Assembly (NCBI GenBank): GCA_011799875.1
Contig: CM022303.1
Span: forward strand, 217,464,255 to 217,528,254
DNA: 64,000 nt
Reading direction: 5' to 3'
Origin: Thinopyrum elongatum
Lineage: Eukaryota; Streptophyta; Magnoliopsida; Poales; Poaceae
Within the stretch, counting starts at the first letter, position 1. Every line of letters begins with the position of its first letter. The position numbers and the translations under genes are program-made. This document shows, piece after piece, positions 34,035-45,620 of this stretch. The notes under the pieces were generated by a model, which had not been told where the DNA came from, did no database searches, and was given only the letters and a program-made list of their open reading frames with translations.

Positions 34035-36400
34035 CTACAGTGAACATGCAACTATAGGTGTGTCGTAATAAAATTGGAATCATTCAGTTTTCGTTTGGAC
34101 ATTTTTATACATTAACTTGGTTTTCTAGCCATTTCAGGTGCACAATTCAAAATTAAATTAAATGCACATGCTCCGGTGCACCAAAATGGGTTGTAAAATC
34201 ATATATGTGTCCATGGGTTTATGCTTATGTCCCATGCATGAAATGGGGATGAATTTCGAACACCATGGCACCGTGGCTCTCCGGATAAAGTTGAGGTACT
34301 TGCTTTTGTAATTCTAGTAAATCCAAAACCCGTCTGAAATTCATGAACCTTGGCAAGTTATCATGGAATGGCATCAACATGCTGGGCTAAAAAATATTGT
34401 CCCATTTGGGGCAGGTTATAGTATAAGCTTCTCACAAACCAGAGCTTCTTACAAGAAGCATCATTGTTCCGTTAGGGAAACGTGTCACCTTTGTGGACAA
34501 AACGATATTCGTTGCCTCTTCTTGCGTTCAATTTTTTTTTGGTGTCAACATAGAACAATAGGAGTGTCGTGTTAAATTTTGGAATTTTTCTGGGATCGTT
34601 TGGACATTTTTATACGTTAACTGAGTTTTCTAGGAATTTATGTGCATAATTCAAAATTAAACTACATGCACATGCTCCAGTGCATAAAAACGGGTTGAAA
34701 ATCAAGTGTGTGTCCTTGGTTGCAAGCTTAGGTCACATGCAAGAAATGAGAATGAATGTCAAACACCTTGACACTGTCGCTCGGCCGCTAACATTGAGAT
34801 ACATGGTTTGAAAATTCTAGTAAATTGAAAACTCGTCTGAAATTCATGAAACTTGACATGATATCATGGAACGGCATTGACATGCTGTGGTAAAAATATT
34901 GTCCCATTTGGGGCAGGTTTGGGTATATGCTTCTCGCAAACCAGAGCTTCTCACAACAAGCCTGATGGTTTCGGTAGGGAACGTGCCACCTTGGGGGACG
35001 AAACGATATCCGTTGCCCCTTCTTACTTTTAAAATTTTTCTTGTGTCAACATTGAACAACAGGAGTGTTGTGTCAATTTTTGGGATTTTTTGGGGTTCGC
35101 TTGGACATTTTTATACATTAACTGAGTTTTCTATGCATTTATGTGCATAATTCAAATTTGAACTACATGCACATGCTCCAGTGCATATAAATAGGTTCAA
35201 AATTGAAATGTGTGTCCTTGGTTGCATGCTTAAGTCCCATGCAATAAATGAGAATGAATGTGAAACACCTTGCCACCGTCGCTCGGCCGCTAACATTGAG
35301 ATACATGGTTTTTAAATTCTAGTAAATAAATAATGCATCTGAAATTTATGAAACTTGACATGCTAGCATGGGACAGCATCAACATGCCGTGGTAAAAATA
35401 TTGTCCCATTTGGGGCAGGTTGGGGTATAAGCTTCTCACAAACCAGAGCTTCTCACAACAAGCCTCATGGTTACGATAGGGAACGTTTCACCTTTCTGGA
35501 CAAAACGATATCCGTTGCCTCTTCTTGATTTCAATTTTTTTTCTAGTGCCAACATAGAACAACATGAGTGTTGTGTTAAATTTAGGAATTTTTCCGGGTT
35601 CGTTTGGACATTTTTATACATTAACTGAGTTTTCTATGCATTTATGTGCATAATTAAAATTTGAACTACAGGCACATGCTCCAGTGCATGTAAATTGGTT
35701 GAAAAATCAAATCTATGTCCTTGGTTGCATGCTTAGGTCCCATGCAAGAAATGGGAATGAATGTCAAACACCTTGCGACCGTCGCTCGGCCGCAAACATT
35801 GAGATACATGGTTTTTAAATTCTAGTAAATCCAAAACTCGTCTGAAGTTCATGAGACTTGACATGATATCATGGAGCGACATCAACATGCTGTGGTAAAA
35901 AAATTGTCCCATTTGGGGCAGGTTTGGGTATAAGCTTCTCTCAAACAAGATCTTCTCACAAGCCTGATGGTTTCGGTAGGGAACGTGCCACCTTTGGGGA
36001 CGAAACGATATCCGTTGCCTCTTCTTGCTTTCAAAATTTTTCTAGTGTGAACATAGAACAACAGGAGTGTTGTGTCAATTTTTGGGATTTTTCGGGGTTC
36101 GCTTGGACATTTTTATACATTAACTAGGTTTTCTAGGCATTTTATGTCCATAATTCAAATTTGAACTACATGCATATGCTCCAGTGCAGAAAAATGGGTT
36201 GACATATCAAATGTGTGCCCTTGGGTGCATGCTTAGGTCCCATGCAAGAAATGGGAATGAATTTCAAACACCATGGTACTGTTGATTGCCGGCAAAACCT
36301 TGAGATACTTTGTTTTTAAATTCTAGTAAATCCAAAACTCGTCTGAAATTGATGAAACTTGTCATGCTATCACGGAACGGCACCCGACATGTTGTGGTAT
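34035..36400. repeat. Fivefold 500-bp tandem repeat in CACTA
   Basis: Units of about 500 bp, anchored on AACAACAGGAGTGTTGTGTC-like cores near 34048, 34554, 35055, 35558 and 36057 (spacings 499-506). Each unit also contains GGGGCAGGTTTGGGTATA, CGAAACGATATCCGTTGCC and ATACATTAACTGAGTTTTC. Copies differ by many point changes and small indels. No frame is shared across units, so it is not coding. It lies between the Ala-rich ORFs and the + strand ORF at 36848. Confidence 0.85.
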
Positions 36401-36847
36401 TTTTTGTGTTCATTTTGAGAGAAGACGCACTCGAATAAGAGCCAACAAAGGCATTTTGAAACAAATAGCTGCCACTTTAACATCTCAAACGTTTGTATAA
36501 TTTAAATTATGTGTGTTCTGTTAACCATTCACATGACGCCATGTGTCTCTCTTTGAATGGCTATAGAAGGTGAAGTGCGGACAGCTGCTTGACTGAACGG
36601 GAGGCATGCAAGTGCAGTCTTGTGCACAGGCTGACCGGGAGGCGTGCAAGCTGTCCTCCAATGCGCAGGCTCACCGGGAAGCATGCGAGCTATACGCTGC
36701 GCAGGCTCACTAGCAAGCGAGCCCTTTGATTTCCATGGCCGCCCGCCTTGCTCGCATCCTCTCCAGTAATGGCGCCCGAGCTGCTGTTTGGGCGGCCTTA
36801 CTATTCGCCTCACATTCCCCTCCCTCCCGTAGACCTCCACCAATGCC

Positions 36848-37438
36848 ATGGCGCAGAAGGATCATCTGCCACTAGTCTTCCAGTTTGGTGAAGTCGACTC
36901 CGAGCCGGAGGAAATAGAAAATAAGGAGGAATGGGGCCTCATGGACATGGCCCTGAACGAGCTGGCCGCGGCGGTTGCTGCCCCCGCGCCTGTCCCAGCT
37001 ACCATCCCTGTAGCATTGGCGGGCTGGTCACCGAGCACTATCATAGAGCTGGAAGCCGCGGGCGTTAGTGAGGTCTGCGCGGACCCGCGTGAGCTCGTGT
37101 ACATGCCAGCACCAGCGCTCGTGCCAGTGCGCGCTCCTGCACCCACCGCGGCGCCGGTCCCCGTGCGTTTGCCTGCGCACGCCGCGCCCGTGCACGTGCG
37201 CGTGCCCCCCTCAGCGGCATGGGACGCCGCTGTCGACCGCTACCTCGCAGTGCCATGATTTGCCGTCCTCTCGCGCCCCGCCCGTCGATCGCGCGACGAC
37301 ATGATGTTTGATTTCCAAGTGAAGAACATTCTGTGCTGCCTTGAAGACTTCAACAACGGCGTCTCGGAGGATGACAACAACAACGCCGGCGCGGCACGCC
37401 GCCTCCGCCGCAGCCAGAATTTGTTTTTTTGGGTTTAA
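36848..37438 (+). pseudogene. Unknown Ala/Pro-rich ORF in CACTA, one in-frame stop
   Basis: From ATG 36848 the frame gives an acidic N-terminus (GEVDSEPEEIENKEEWG), then Ala/Pro/Val-rich repeats (APALVPVRAPAPTAAPVPV). TGA occurs at 37256-37258. The same frame then continues open to TAA at 37436-37438 (MMFDFQVKNILCCLEDF, NNGVSEDDNNN, Arg-rich end). The downstream part looks coding, which suggests one 196-codon gene with a single premature stop, or two adjoining pieces. The start has a good context (CCACCAATGCC). No family recognised. Confidence 0.4.
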
Positions 37439-37587
37439 TACTGTATCTCAATCATATGAATATAAATTTGCAGTGTGACTGAATGAAAGATATGGTTTGA
37501 ACAAACTTGCGTTTTTCTCTCTAAATGTACAGACTTATCAAACGATTTTCTTTAAAAAAAACTTCAATGGTTTTTAAATATAAAACA

Positions 37588-37910
37588 CTCATTGCAAACG
37601 TTTTAGTTAGAACACCCGTATGCAAACCAACAGCTTCCCGAGGAAGCCAAGGGAAAATGTGCCGAGTAGGATTTGTGCAGCTCTTCATCGCAAATGTTTT
37701 AGATAGAACACACGTATGCAAAATGTGAGCTATGGTCTTCCCCAGTAAGCCAAGGGAAAATTTGCAGTGCAGGATTTGTGCATCTCTTCAATGCAAATGG
37801 TTCAGATTGAATATGATATGCAAAGCCATACTTCAGCGCTAAGCCAAGAGAAAATGTGCCGAGTAGGATTTGTACATCCCTTCAACGCAAACGGTTGTTC
37901 TGCATGACCC
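37588..37910. repeat. About 98-bp tandem repeat in CACTA
   Basis: Cores CATTGCAAACGTTTTAG, CATCGCAAATGTTTTAG, CAATGCAAATGGTTCAG and CAACGCAAACGGTTG at 37588, 37687, 37789 and 37880. Between them AAGCCAAGGGAAAATGTGCC and AGTAGGATTTGTGCA recur. They resemble the subterminal repeats at the element ends, although they lie in the middle. Confidence 0.75.
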
Positions 37911-38375
37911 GTGTGCAACCACGTACAAACAATTTGGTAAGATTTGCATATGTCATATTGGGTATATTGCCATTTGTCAAACTGGAAAGATTGACATTTT
38001 TTGATCTAGTAACATTGCCATTTGTCAACCTCGTAACACTGCCATTTGTCAAAATATGCAGCTAAAAATCACTAGCACTATCTAATTTTTGCAACTAAAA
38101 TTCAGTAATTAAGCATAGATTTCATTCATAGATTAAGCAGTCGTTCTTTATACAAATAGTTCAACTCGACAGCTGAAGCGACCAAACTTTTCCCCAGTTG
38201 TTGCCAACCACGTACTGAAATAGCTAGTTCAACTATATATACTAGCTAATTTTAAGTATGTTGTACAGTTCCATCACATCTATAGTCAGATGAACTGAAC
38301 AAAATAGCCCCTAAATACTACTACTACGGAGGGGCTTTGTACTACTTCTGGCAGCCTCTCCTCTGCCGAGCGTGC

Positions 38376-39152
38376 TCAGTAAGAGGCAGAGGAGGAGGAG
38401 CCTACCAACAAGCTGGACAATTGCAATACGGTGCCTGCCGTTGCTGCACCTTCAACGACGCTCACCTCGAACGCCCTCTGCCGCTCCAGACGACCCCTCT
38501 CGAAGCGGTGGTTCTCCTCATAGATCTCCTGATTCCTTGCCTTTGCGGTGGCGTGTGCTGCGGCCACAGCGGCGGTAAGGCTCTTTGCGTGCTCGACGAG
38601 GCACTCCTTCTCCTCCCGCAGGAACTCGATGTAGCGCACAAGGTCGCTGACGCACGTGCGGGCCTCCACCTCTGCCTTCCGCCTTCGAGCAGTGGTGCCG
38701 AAGCGGGTGATGACCCCGGCGGTTGACGGTGGGCTGGCAGCAATGGCGTCCGATGATGGGGTGGCGGCCACGACCACCACCTCCTGCCTTCGGTCCGCGG
38801 TGGCGGAGCGGGTGATGGCCACGGTGGCCGGCAGTGGGGTTGCGGCCACGACGGCCACCTCCCGCCTTCGGGCCACGGCAGCGGAGCGGGCGATGGCCCT
38901 GGCTTTCGACGGTGGTGTGGCAGCCACAGCGGCAGACAGTGGGGTGGTGGCAACAGCGGCCAGCAACAGCTGCCGACGGGCAGCGGCAGCGGCAGCGGAG
39001 CATGTGGTGGGTGTTCCGCACACACCCAACAGGGACGCCATGCGCAGTACACTACGCCGGGGACTGCACCGCCGCCGCGGTGTAGCCTCCCAGCTAGAGC
39101 TGTCCTCTGATGACGGCGGAGTGGCTGAGCGACAATGATAGACCGGTGCCAT
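38376..39152 (-). CDS. Unknown Ala-rich protein with C-terminal coiled coil, in CACTA
   Basis: Minus-strand start ATG at 39150-39152 (MAPVYHCRSATPP), 258 codons. The frame is open further upstream, but this ATG lies 80 bp after a TATA box. The middle has three imperfect repeats of about 28-35 residues with ARRREV, VVAATPL and VAITRSA parts. The C-terminal third has RYIEFLREEKECLVEHAKSL and ENHRFERGRLERQRAFEV, a likely coiled coil. No known domain. GC-rich like grass coding sequence. It is intact and has its own promoter-like element, so it may be expressed. Confidence 0.5.
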   Translation of the reverse strand: MAPVYHCRSATPPSSEDSSSWEATPRRRCSPRRSVLRMASLLGVCGTPTTCSAAAAAARRQLLLAAVATTPLSAAVAATPPSKARAIARSAAVARRREVAVVAATPLPATVAITRSATADRRQEVVVVAATPSSDAIAASPPSTAGVITRFGTTARRRKAEVEARTCVSDLVRYIEFLREEKECLVEHAKSLTAAVAAAHATAKARNQEIYEENHRFERGRLERQRAFEVSVVEGAATAGTVLQLSSLLVGSSSSASY

Positions 39153-39231
39153 TGGTGATTGTGGGAGAAGCAGGCGAGATAAGCTACAGGGAGGGAGGGG
39201 AAAATGCCACGTAGGACTCGCTGGCCGTGAG

Positions 39232-39240
39232 GGTTTATAG
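39232..39240 (-). promoter_or_regulatory. TATA box of the CACTA coiled-coil ORF
   Basis: The minus strand reads CTATAAACC, 80 bp upstream of the ATG at 39152, in a GC-rich context. The distance leaves room for a transcript start about 30 bp downstream and a 5' leader of about 50 bases. Confidence 0.5.
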
Positions 39241-40149
39241 AGCAGGCCGGTAAGCATTGGGATTTTGGGGGATTTCACCGAGTCGGGTGGGAAGCTTGCA
39301 CGGGAACTTGCGCCGTTGCGCAGGATCAGGCACACCACCGTTTGGCCAAAAGAACGCCCCCGCGCGCTGCTCAAGCTTGCGCTCTAAGCCGTCTGCGGCA
39401 GCGGGATGACAAGACGTGCGAGAGAAGGATGAAAGGACACGTACACATACGATTAATAAAAAAAACATTTGCGATTAAATTACCCACTACCCCCATTCTG
39501 GTTTATAAGTCGTCTACGTATTTTTGTGCCAAATTTTGACTAGAGATTTAACTAATAAAATGCGAATGCATGTCGCGAGAGATTATATCGTTGGATTCGT
39601 ATTTGAACATAGTTTCCAATTATATAATTTTATAACATGCATTAACATTTTGTTGGTTAAATTTAAGGTCAAAATATGGCACAGAATATAAAGGGGAGTG
39701 ATAGACCAAGACGGAGGTAGTAGCACATCGCCGCTCTCTACGCAGCGACGCAACTGCCGGCCGGCTTGTAGACGACCATTCCCTGCGTGTTCAACTGCTC
39801 TATGCGTGTGGTTACTCGCGGTTGAGGCGGCCGTGGCACGCTCTGCTCGCGTCCCGCCGCGCACGCTCTGCTCTTGTGTCCCTCCGGGCACTCTGCCCTC
39901 GTCCTTCCACATGCGCTGCCAATGTTTGGGGTCGGTGCACGATCACGTACGTTCGTGTGCATGCGGTTGCGCCGGGCTCAGTGCCACGATGTAGTTACCC
40001 GCTGTAAAAACTGCCATGCGGATGCGCCGAGAATCCAGGCCGTCCGGCCCCCATTTATTCCTGCGGCCATTTACCTTGATCTCTCGTGCCACACAACACA
40101 ATAAGCACACCCACGACGACACGTACAGAGAGGACATCCAGTGGTTCCA
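39241..40149. other. CACTA interior, no gene seen
   Basis: Mixed sequence between the coiled-coil ORF and the exonuclease pseudogene. Short frames on both strands of the GC-rich part (39690-40110) show no recognisable family and no conserved start. Confidence 0.45.
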
Positions 40150-40893
40150 ATGGCGCTCCCCGTGGCTCCAATGGCGCTCCCACCGGCCGACGATGACAGC
40201 GGCGGGTAGTTCACCACACATCTCGTAGTGGACACCCACGTGAGGGGGAAGGCCCTCTCGGTGGTGTACACGAACGAGCCAATCTCGGTGGAGAGCTTCA
40301 TCCAAACTATGGAGCAGTTGCTTGCTGAGGGCAAGTACCAAGTGCTCGGCTTCGACCTCGAGTACATTATCGGTCTTGCCGGGCACGATCCGAAGGTTGC
40401 CGTCGCCCAGTTGTGCATGCGACATGACGTCCTCGTTTACCACTACCACCTGGCCACAAGGCCTTGCGAGCATTTCTCCGGGTTTATCAACAGCTCCGAC
40501 TATAGTTTCGCTACGGTGGACACCACCAACGATCTAAAAGCGCTCAAGGTTTCGTGCTTGAAATGCCAGAATCTTGTTAACATCTAGGACCACTACAAGG
40601 TCTGGGGCAGCGACAACAACAAACAGAACTCCCTGGTTGACCTCGCCTCGGCCATCATTGACCCCTACTACATGAAGATGAAGGATGAGAGCAAGAAGGA
40701 CAAGAACGCCTGGCACAGTGTCTGGCATGAGAGACTGGATAAACAACACATCAAGTACGTGACCACTGACGCGTACACAAGCTACGAGATGTATGTGCGG
40801 ATCGTTGACATGAGGGAGTGTCTTCTTCCTGACCCAGACCAGGGATCGAGCAATAGAGCAGTGGCGGGAGCGTCACAAGAAGTAGATGACTAG
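40150..40893 (+). pseudogene. 3'-5' exonuclease (DEDD, Werner-like) pseudogene carried by CACTA
   Basis: One 248-codon frame from ATG 40150 (MALPVAPMALPP) to TAG 40891-40893 with stops at 40207-40209 and 40585-40587. VLGFDLEYIIG carries the D-x-E of exonuclease motif I. It is followed by DPKVAVAQLCMRHDVLVYHY, the usual beta strand. VDTTNDLKALK suits the start of motif II, and YVTTDAYTSYEMY gives the D and Y of motif III (Y-x-x-x-D). Plant genomes have many small stand-alone proteins with this Werner-exonuclease-type fold. The frame is otherwise intact, so it is a recent pseudogene, or the two stops are late decay. Confidence 0.7.
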
Positions 40894-41039
40894 ACGATCA
40901 TTTCTCCTAGTTTAGAATGCATACAATTGTTTATTGAGGTGTGTGAGAATGATCTGTATAGTCACTTATGTAATTGGATGTTTATTTCAATTATATATAT
41001 ATGTTATTCTTCTGTAGACAGAGCAAATCACACGGCTTA

Positions 41040-41531
41040 TTAGCAGCAATCATCTGTGTTATTATTGGTCTTCGCACACATTTCTGATTACGGACCTGTT
41101 TGTCACGTATCACACACATCTTGTTCAGTTGAACTATTTATGTTGTGTTGGCTCATCGCAAACAGTTCATCTGAGTGAACTGTATGCCCTCCATCGCACA
41201 CACCTTGATCTGGCTGACCGTTTCTATTGTGTTACCTAATCACACAAAGTTCATCCTAGTGAATTGTATGCCGTATATCGCACACACCCTCATCTGGCTG
41301 CCTGTTTCTGTTGTTCTGCCTTATGGCAAAGAGTTCTTCTAGATTAACCATTTGCCATGCATCGCACACACAACTCTAATCTGAACCGTGTTTGATGTCA
41401 CCGCCATCACAAACATTTTGCATCTTTTTTGACGGTTTTATTACATCACCATTTGTGATTAGTGCATCACACACAGTTTCATCGAAGGGTCTCTGATTGG
41501 ACTGTCGCGTTTGGACCAACCTGCAGTAGTG
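41040..41531. repeat. CACTA right subterminal repeats
   Basis: About four degenerate units of 80-90 bp, each with ATCGCACACAC, then CTGACCGTTTCTATTGTGTT-like and GAGTGAACTGTATGCC-like parts (41096-41400), leading to the terminal CAGTAGTG. Cores recall those at 29906-30230. Confidence 0.75.
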
Positions 41532-44138
41532 GTTCCCTCTAAGACGAGGGGAGGTAATGAAATGTCATCTAGCTCTGCACTTGATTCACCTTCTATTTTG
41601 AATAAGCTTGCGACAACACCACTTGCTATTAATCCTGATATGTCATAAGTAATTGATGATGCTACTTCTGCTATGAATGATGCTTATGATGATACTAGTA
41701 CTTTGCTTGATAAGACTGTGCCACTGGGTGAATTTCTTGATGAACAACTTGCTAGGGTTAATGAAATTGAGAATGCTGAAACTGATGATATTTCTGAAAC
41801 TGATGAAATTATTGAAACTGAAAACTATGAAACACCTATTAGACCTAGCGCTCCTCGATATGAATTGCCTGATATACCTAAGGGTTATGTTATGGATGGA
41901 GAAGTAGCTAGGGACTTTCTTGCTTGCAAGGATAGAGGTGATCTTAAGAAATTACTATGCAAGTGGAAAGAAAAATCTTTGAATGCTAGAATGAAATATG
42001 ATCCCCAGTTTGCTACTTCACATATCTTTGTTACTGATAAGGATTATGAATTCTCTATCGATCCTGAGTTATTTACTTTGGTTGAATCTGATCCTTTCCA
42101 TGGTTATGAAACTGAAACTATTGTGGCACATCTTACTAAACTGAATGATATAGCCACCCTATTTGCTCATGAGGAAAAAAAATCGCTATTACTATATTCT
42201 TAAGTTGTTTCCTTTCTCATTAAAGGGTGATGCTAAGATATGGTTTAATTTTCTTGCTCCTAGTTGTGTGTGTAGTCCCCTGGATATGATATATTATTTC
42301 TCTAAAAAATATTTTCCTGCTCATAAGAAACAAGCTGCTTTATGGGAAATATTTAACTTTGTGCAAATTGAGGAAGAGAGTCTCCCACAAGCTTGGGGAG
42401 TCTTCTCCAACTACCTAATGCTTTGCCTGATCATCCTCTCAAGAAAAATGAAATACTTGATATCTTTTACAATGGACTAACCGATGCTTCTAGGGACCAC
42501 CTAGATAGTTGTGCTGGTTGTGTTTTCAGGGAACGAACTGTTGAACAAGCTGAACAACTATAGAATAATATACTGAGTAACGATAATGATTGGACTCTTC
42601 CCGAGCCACCACCCAAGCGAACTCCAAAGAACAGAGGTATTCTATTTCTCAGTCCTGAAGATGTGCAAGAGGCAAAGAAATCTAAGAAAGAAAAAGGTAT
42701 TAAAGCAGAAGATGTTAAGAATTTACCACCTATTGGAGAAATACATGGTCTTAATACCCCAACACAGGTACTAGAGGTAAATTCTCTCTATAGATTTGAT
42801 GAAGGTGATATTCCTCATACTAAATCTGCTAGTCAATGCTTCGATGAATTTGATAACTTTATTGTTAAACAAGAAAACTTTAATGCATATGTTAGTAGAC
42901 AATTGAAACGAAATGCTTATATGATTGAACGCTTGAGTGATTATATGTTTAGAACTGTTAATGATCTCAAGGGTGTGAGTAAACATGCATCCATGATAAA
43001 AAATCAAGTAGAGCATGTCCTTAAAGCAAAAAATGATTTGATAAATGAGATGAACAATAAGAAAAATAATCATGCTGTTAGGGTTATGACTAGGGGTGGT
43101 AAAATGACCCAGGAACGTTTGTATCCTGAAGGTCATCCTAAAAGAATTGAACAAGATTCTCAAAGAATTAATACTGATGCACCTAGTCCTCCTAAAAAGA
43201 AAGATGATAGGACTTTGCATGCCTCTAGTGAACCTATTATAGACACACCTGAGAATCCAAATGATATTTCTATTTCTAATTCTGAAACACAATCAGGTAA
43301 TGAACATGGACCTAGTAACAATGATAATGATGATGTTCATGTTGATGCTCAACCTAGTAATAATAATGATGTGGAAATAGAACCTGCTGTTGATCTTGAT
43401 AACCCACAACCTAAGAATAAAAGATATGATAAGAGATACTTCATTGCTAGGAAACATGGTAAAGAAAGAGAACCCTGGGTTCAGAAACCCATGCCCTTTC
43501 CTCCTAAAGCTTCAAAAAATAAAGATGACGAAGAATTTGAGCGCTTTATTGAAATGCTTAGACCTATCTTTTTGTGCCTTCGTTTGACAGATATTCTGAA
43601 AATGTCCCCTTATGCTAAGTATATGAAAGATATTGTTACAAATAAAAGAAAGATACCAGAAGATGAAATTTCCACCATGCTTGCTAATTATACATTTAAG
43701 GGTGGAATACCAAAGAAACTAGGACACCCAGGAATACCAACTATACCATGCTCCATTAAAAGAAACTATGTTAAAACTGCTTTATGTGATCTTGGAGCCG
43801 GTGTTAGTGTTATGCCCTTCTCTTTATATCATAGACTTGATTTGAATAAGTTCACACCAACTAAAATCTCTTTGCAAATGGTTGATAAATCAACTGCTAT
43901 ACCCATCGGTATTTGTGAGGATGTGCCTGTCATAGTTGCAAATGTTACTATCTTAACGGACTTTGTTATTCTTTATATACCCAAGGACGATAGTATGTCG
44001 ATCATCCTTGGTAGACCTTTTTGAATACTGCAGGGGCTGTTATTGATTGCAATAAGGGCAATGTCACTTTTCATGTTAATGGTAATGAGCATACGGTACA
44101 CTTTCTGAGGAAACAACCTCAAGTGAATAGTATCAACT
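41532..44138 (+). pseudogene. Element A gag-protease, main segment
   Basis: It resumes gag after the CACTA and mirrors element B. First comes an acidic N-terminal part (DAYDDTSTLLDKTVPLGEFL), then the gag domain (WFNFLAPSC, YFPAHKKQAALWEIF, ESLPQAWG), and a 450-residue open stretch (42663-44024) with a charged linker. The protease has CDLGAGVSVMPFSLYHRLDL and IILGRPF. Damage includes a stop at 41647-41649, frameshifts near 42180 and 42405, a stop near 42562, and one missing T at 44021 after GRPF. Element T enters at 44139 (TSD CAACT). Confidence 0.87.
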
Positions 44139-45057
44139 TGTCGTGGGGGAACACGATCACCTATGGGGCCACCGACCCCTTTGTGGTTCGGCAAGGGGGA
44201 GATCACGTTGCACAAAGAGCGGAGACCATGATGCAGCACGACGACGAGGACACTGGTGGTTTTTACCCAGGTTCGGGCCGCTGGGAAGCGTAAAACCCTA
44301 CTCCTACTTTGGTGGATTGGATAGAGGAACACAATGAACGCGCAACGCTCAAGCCCGGCAAGGTGGCCTCTGGGAGAGCTACTACGCGCGTACAAGTGTG
44401 CAAGGGTCCAAATGTCGAATCCTTTTCTACGTAGCCTTGGACCTCCTTTTATAGCTCAAGGGTAACCATAGTGACAAAACAATCATTATCATGTGATTAG
44501 ATAGCTAACAGTGCTATCATACCTAACTCTGGCAGTTAGGACAAAGTGCATTAAATGCACTACTAGGTGTTGTGCTAAGGGTGAAACCCGGCAAGCCTGC
44601 CGTGCCGCTTAATCATCTTCTGCTTATTATCTTGACACGCCTCTGGACGGGTGTCAAATGGGTGTGATCTATCTTCCAACGAGCTGCCACGTGCTTAGTG
44701 GAAGCCACTTAACCACTTGTGGGCTCGACACCGCACCGATAAGTGACTTGCGTTGCCGTGCGGTGGAGCGGTGGTGCCTTGGTAGGATTTTTGGTCTTGA
44801 CGACCCCGGCAGGCCTGCCAGGGTTATCCTAGATTTGCTTCCGGGGCAGACTCGACCTGGCCGAGCTCTCCTGCTCGGCAAGGGAGGCCTTCCCAAGGTG
44901 ATATCTTGCTATCTTGTTATATTGATGTGCTCCTTGATCTCATGAAGAGTGGCTTCTCTGGCTTGGCCTTGCTTTGTATGCTTATGCTGGACATACGATC
45001 GGTAGCATGCTTGTGTATGAGTCCGGTCAACGAACATGGATGTTCGTTGCACCGACA
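44139..45057 (-). repeat. Element T 3' LTR
   Basis: 919 bp. On the minus strand it begins TGTCGGTGCAACG and ends CCCCCACGACA. TATAAAAGG lies at 44445-44453 (minus). The adjoining GGGGGCTCC just outside (45058-45068) is a candidate polypurine tract. Confidence 0.9.
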
Positions 45058-45543
45058 GGAGCCCCCGGGCCTGGACCATATGTGCCGCTGGGCATCGTTG
45101 GGGTAGGCCCCAACAAATACACGGGCGGGCACATCGCTCAGGTCGCAGGGGGATCCATATCTTTTCTCTTGATATCTTATTTTTCTTCTTCATTAACCTG
45201 TGAGTAAATCAGTTCCCGGTTTCCTCGTGAGCCGTGTTGAACGACGTGGGGCTACCCACGTTATGGCCCGTGAACCGCCTATATTCACGGGGAGGTAACT
45301 GCCATTTTACCCATCCCACTATCCCTGTCATTTCCGCCATGTATGCTGCATGCATTGCACAGTGTTGGTGGCGGATGCGTAAGGCGCGGGAATGAGTGCC
45401 ATGGAAGAAAGCTCGATGCCGTGGATAGGCGTGGGAGTACGGTTGATGATCCTAGACACTGCCAATGATGCAGATAGACTGGATTGGTGGAGCATGGCGG
45501 TTGCCAAGGGGTAGCGGGGAGCCAGCCCCCGGCCTCGCTCCGC

Positions 45544-45552
45544 TATAAAAAA
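45544..45552 (+). promoter_or_regulatory. TATA box of the antisense B3 gene
   Basis: CTATAAAAAAGG, 77 bp before the ATG at 45621. It points to + strand transcription, opposite to the element's gag-pol. The intervening leader has no ATG in the B3 frame. Confidence 0.65.
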
Positions 45553-45620
45553 GGAGTGCAGAGGTGAGTGAAAGGACTCACCCATGCATACCATCCTTCT
45601 TCTAGCACTCCTGTTCCACC

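Larger units (their letters stand above)
29457..41531. mobile_element. 12-kb CACTA-type transposon with gene-like cargo
   Basis: Left end CACTGGTACAACGAGG, right end inverse CACTACTGCAGGTTGG; the 3-bp duplication GTT flanks it (29454-29456, 41532-41534). Comparison with the uninterrupted gag start of element B confirms both edges. The termini match only partly (CACTG versus CACTA). Arrays of short repeats with CACACA and CGTTTGCG cores fill both ends. No En/Spm-type transposase frame is visible, so it is probably non-autonomous. Inside are a B3-like gene, several Ala-rich ORFs, an exonuclease pseudogene and tandem arrays. Confidence 0.88.

Noticed and set aside
40228..40587. Exonuclease frame taken as an intact short gene
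   Set aside because: It has no ATG at 40228 (the codon is GTG), and the same frame extends on both sides through stops; it is one pseudogene.
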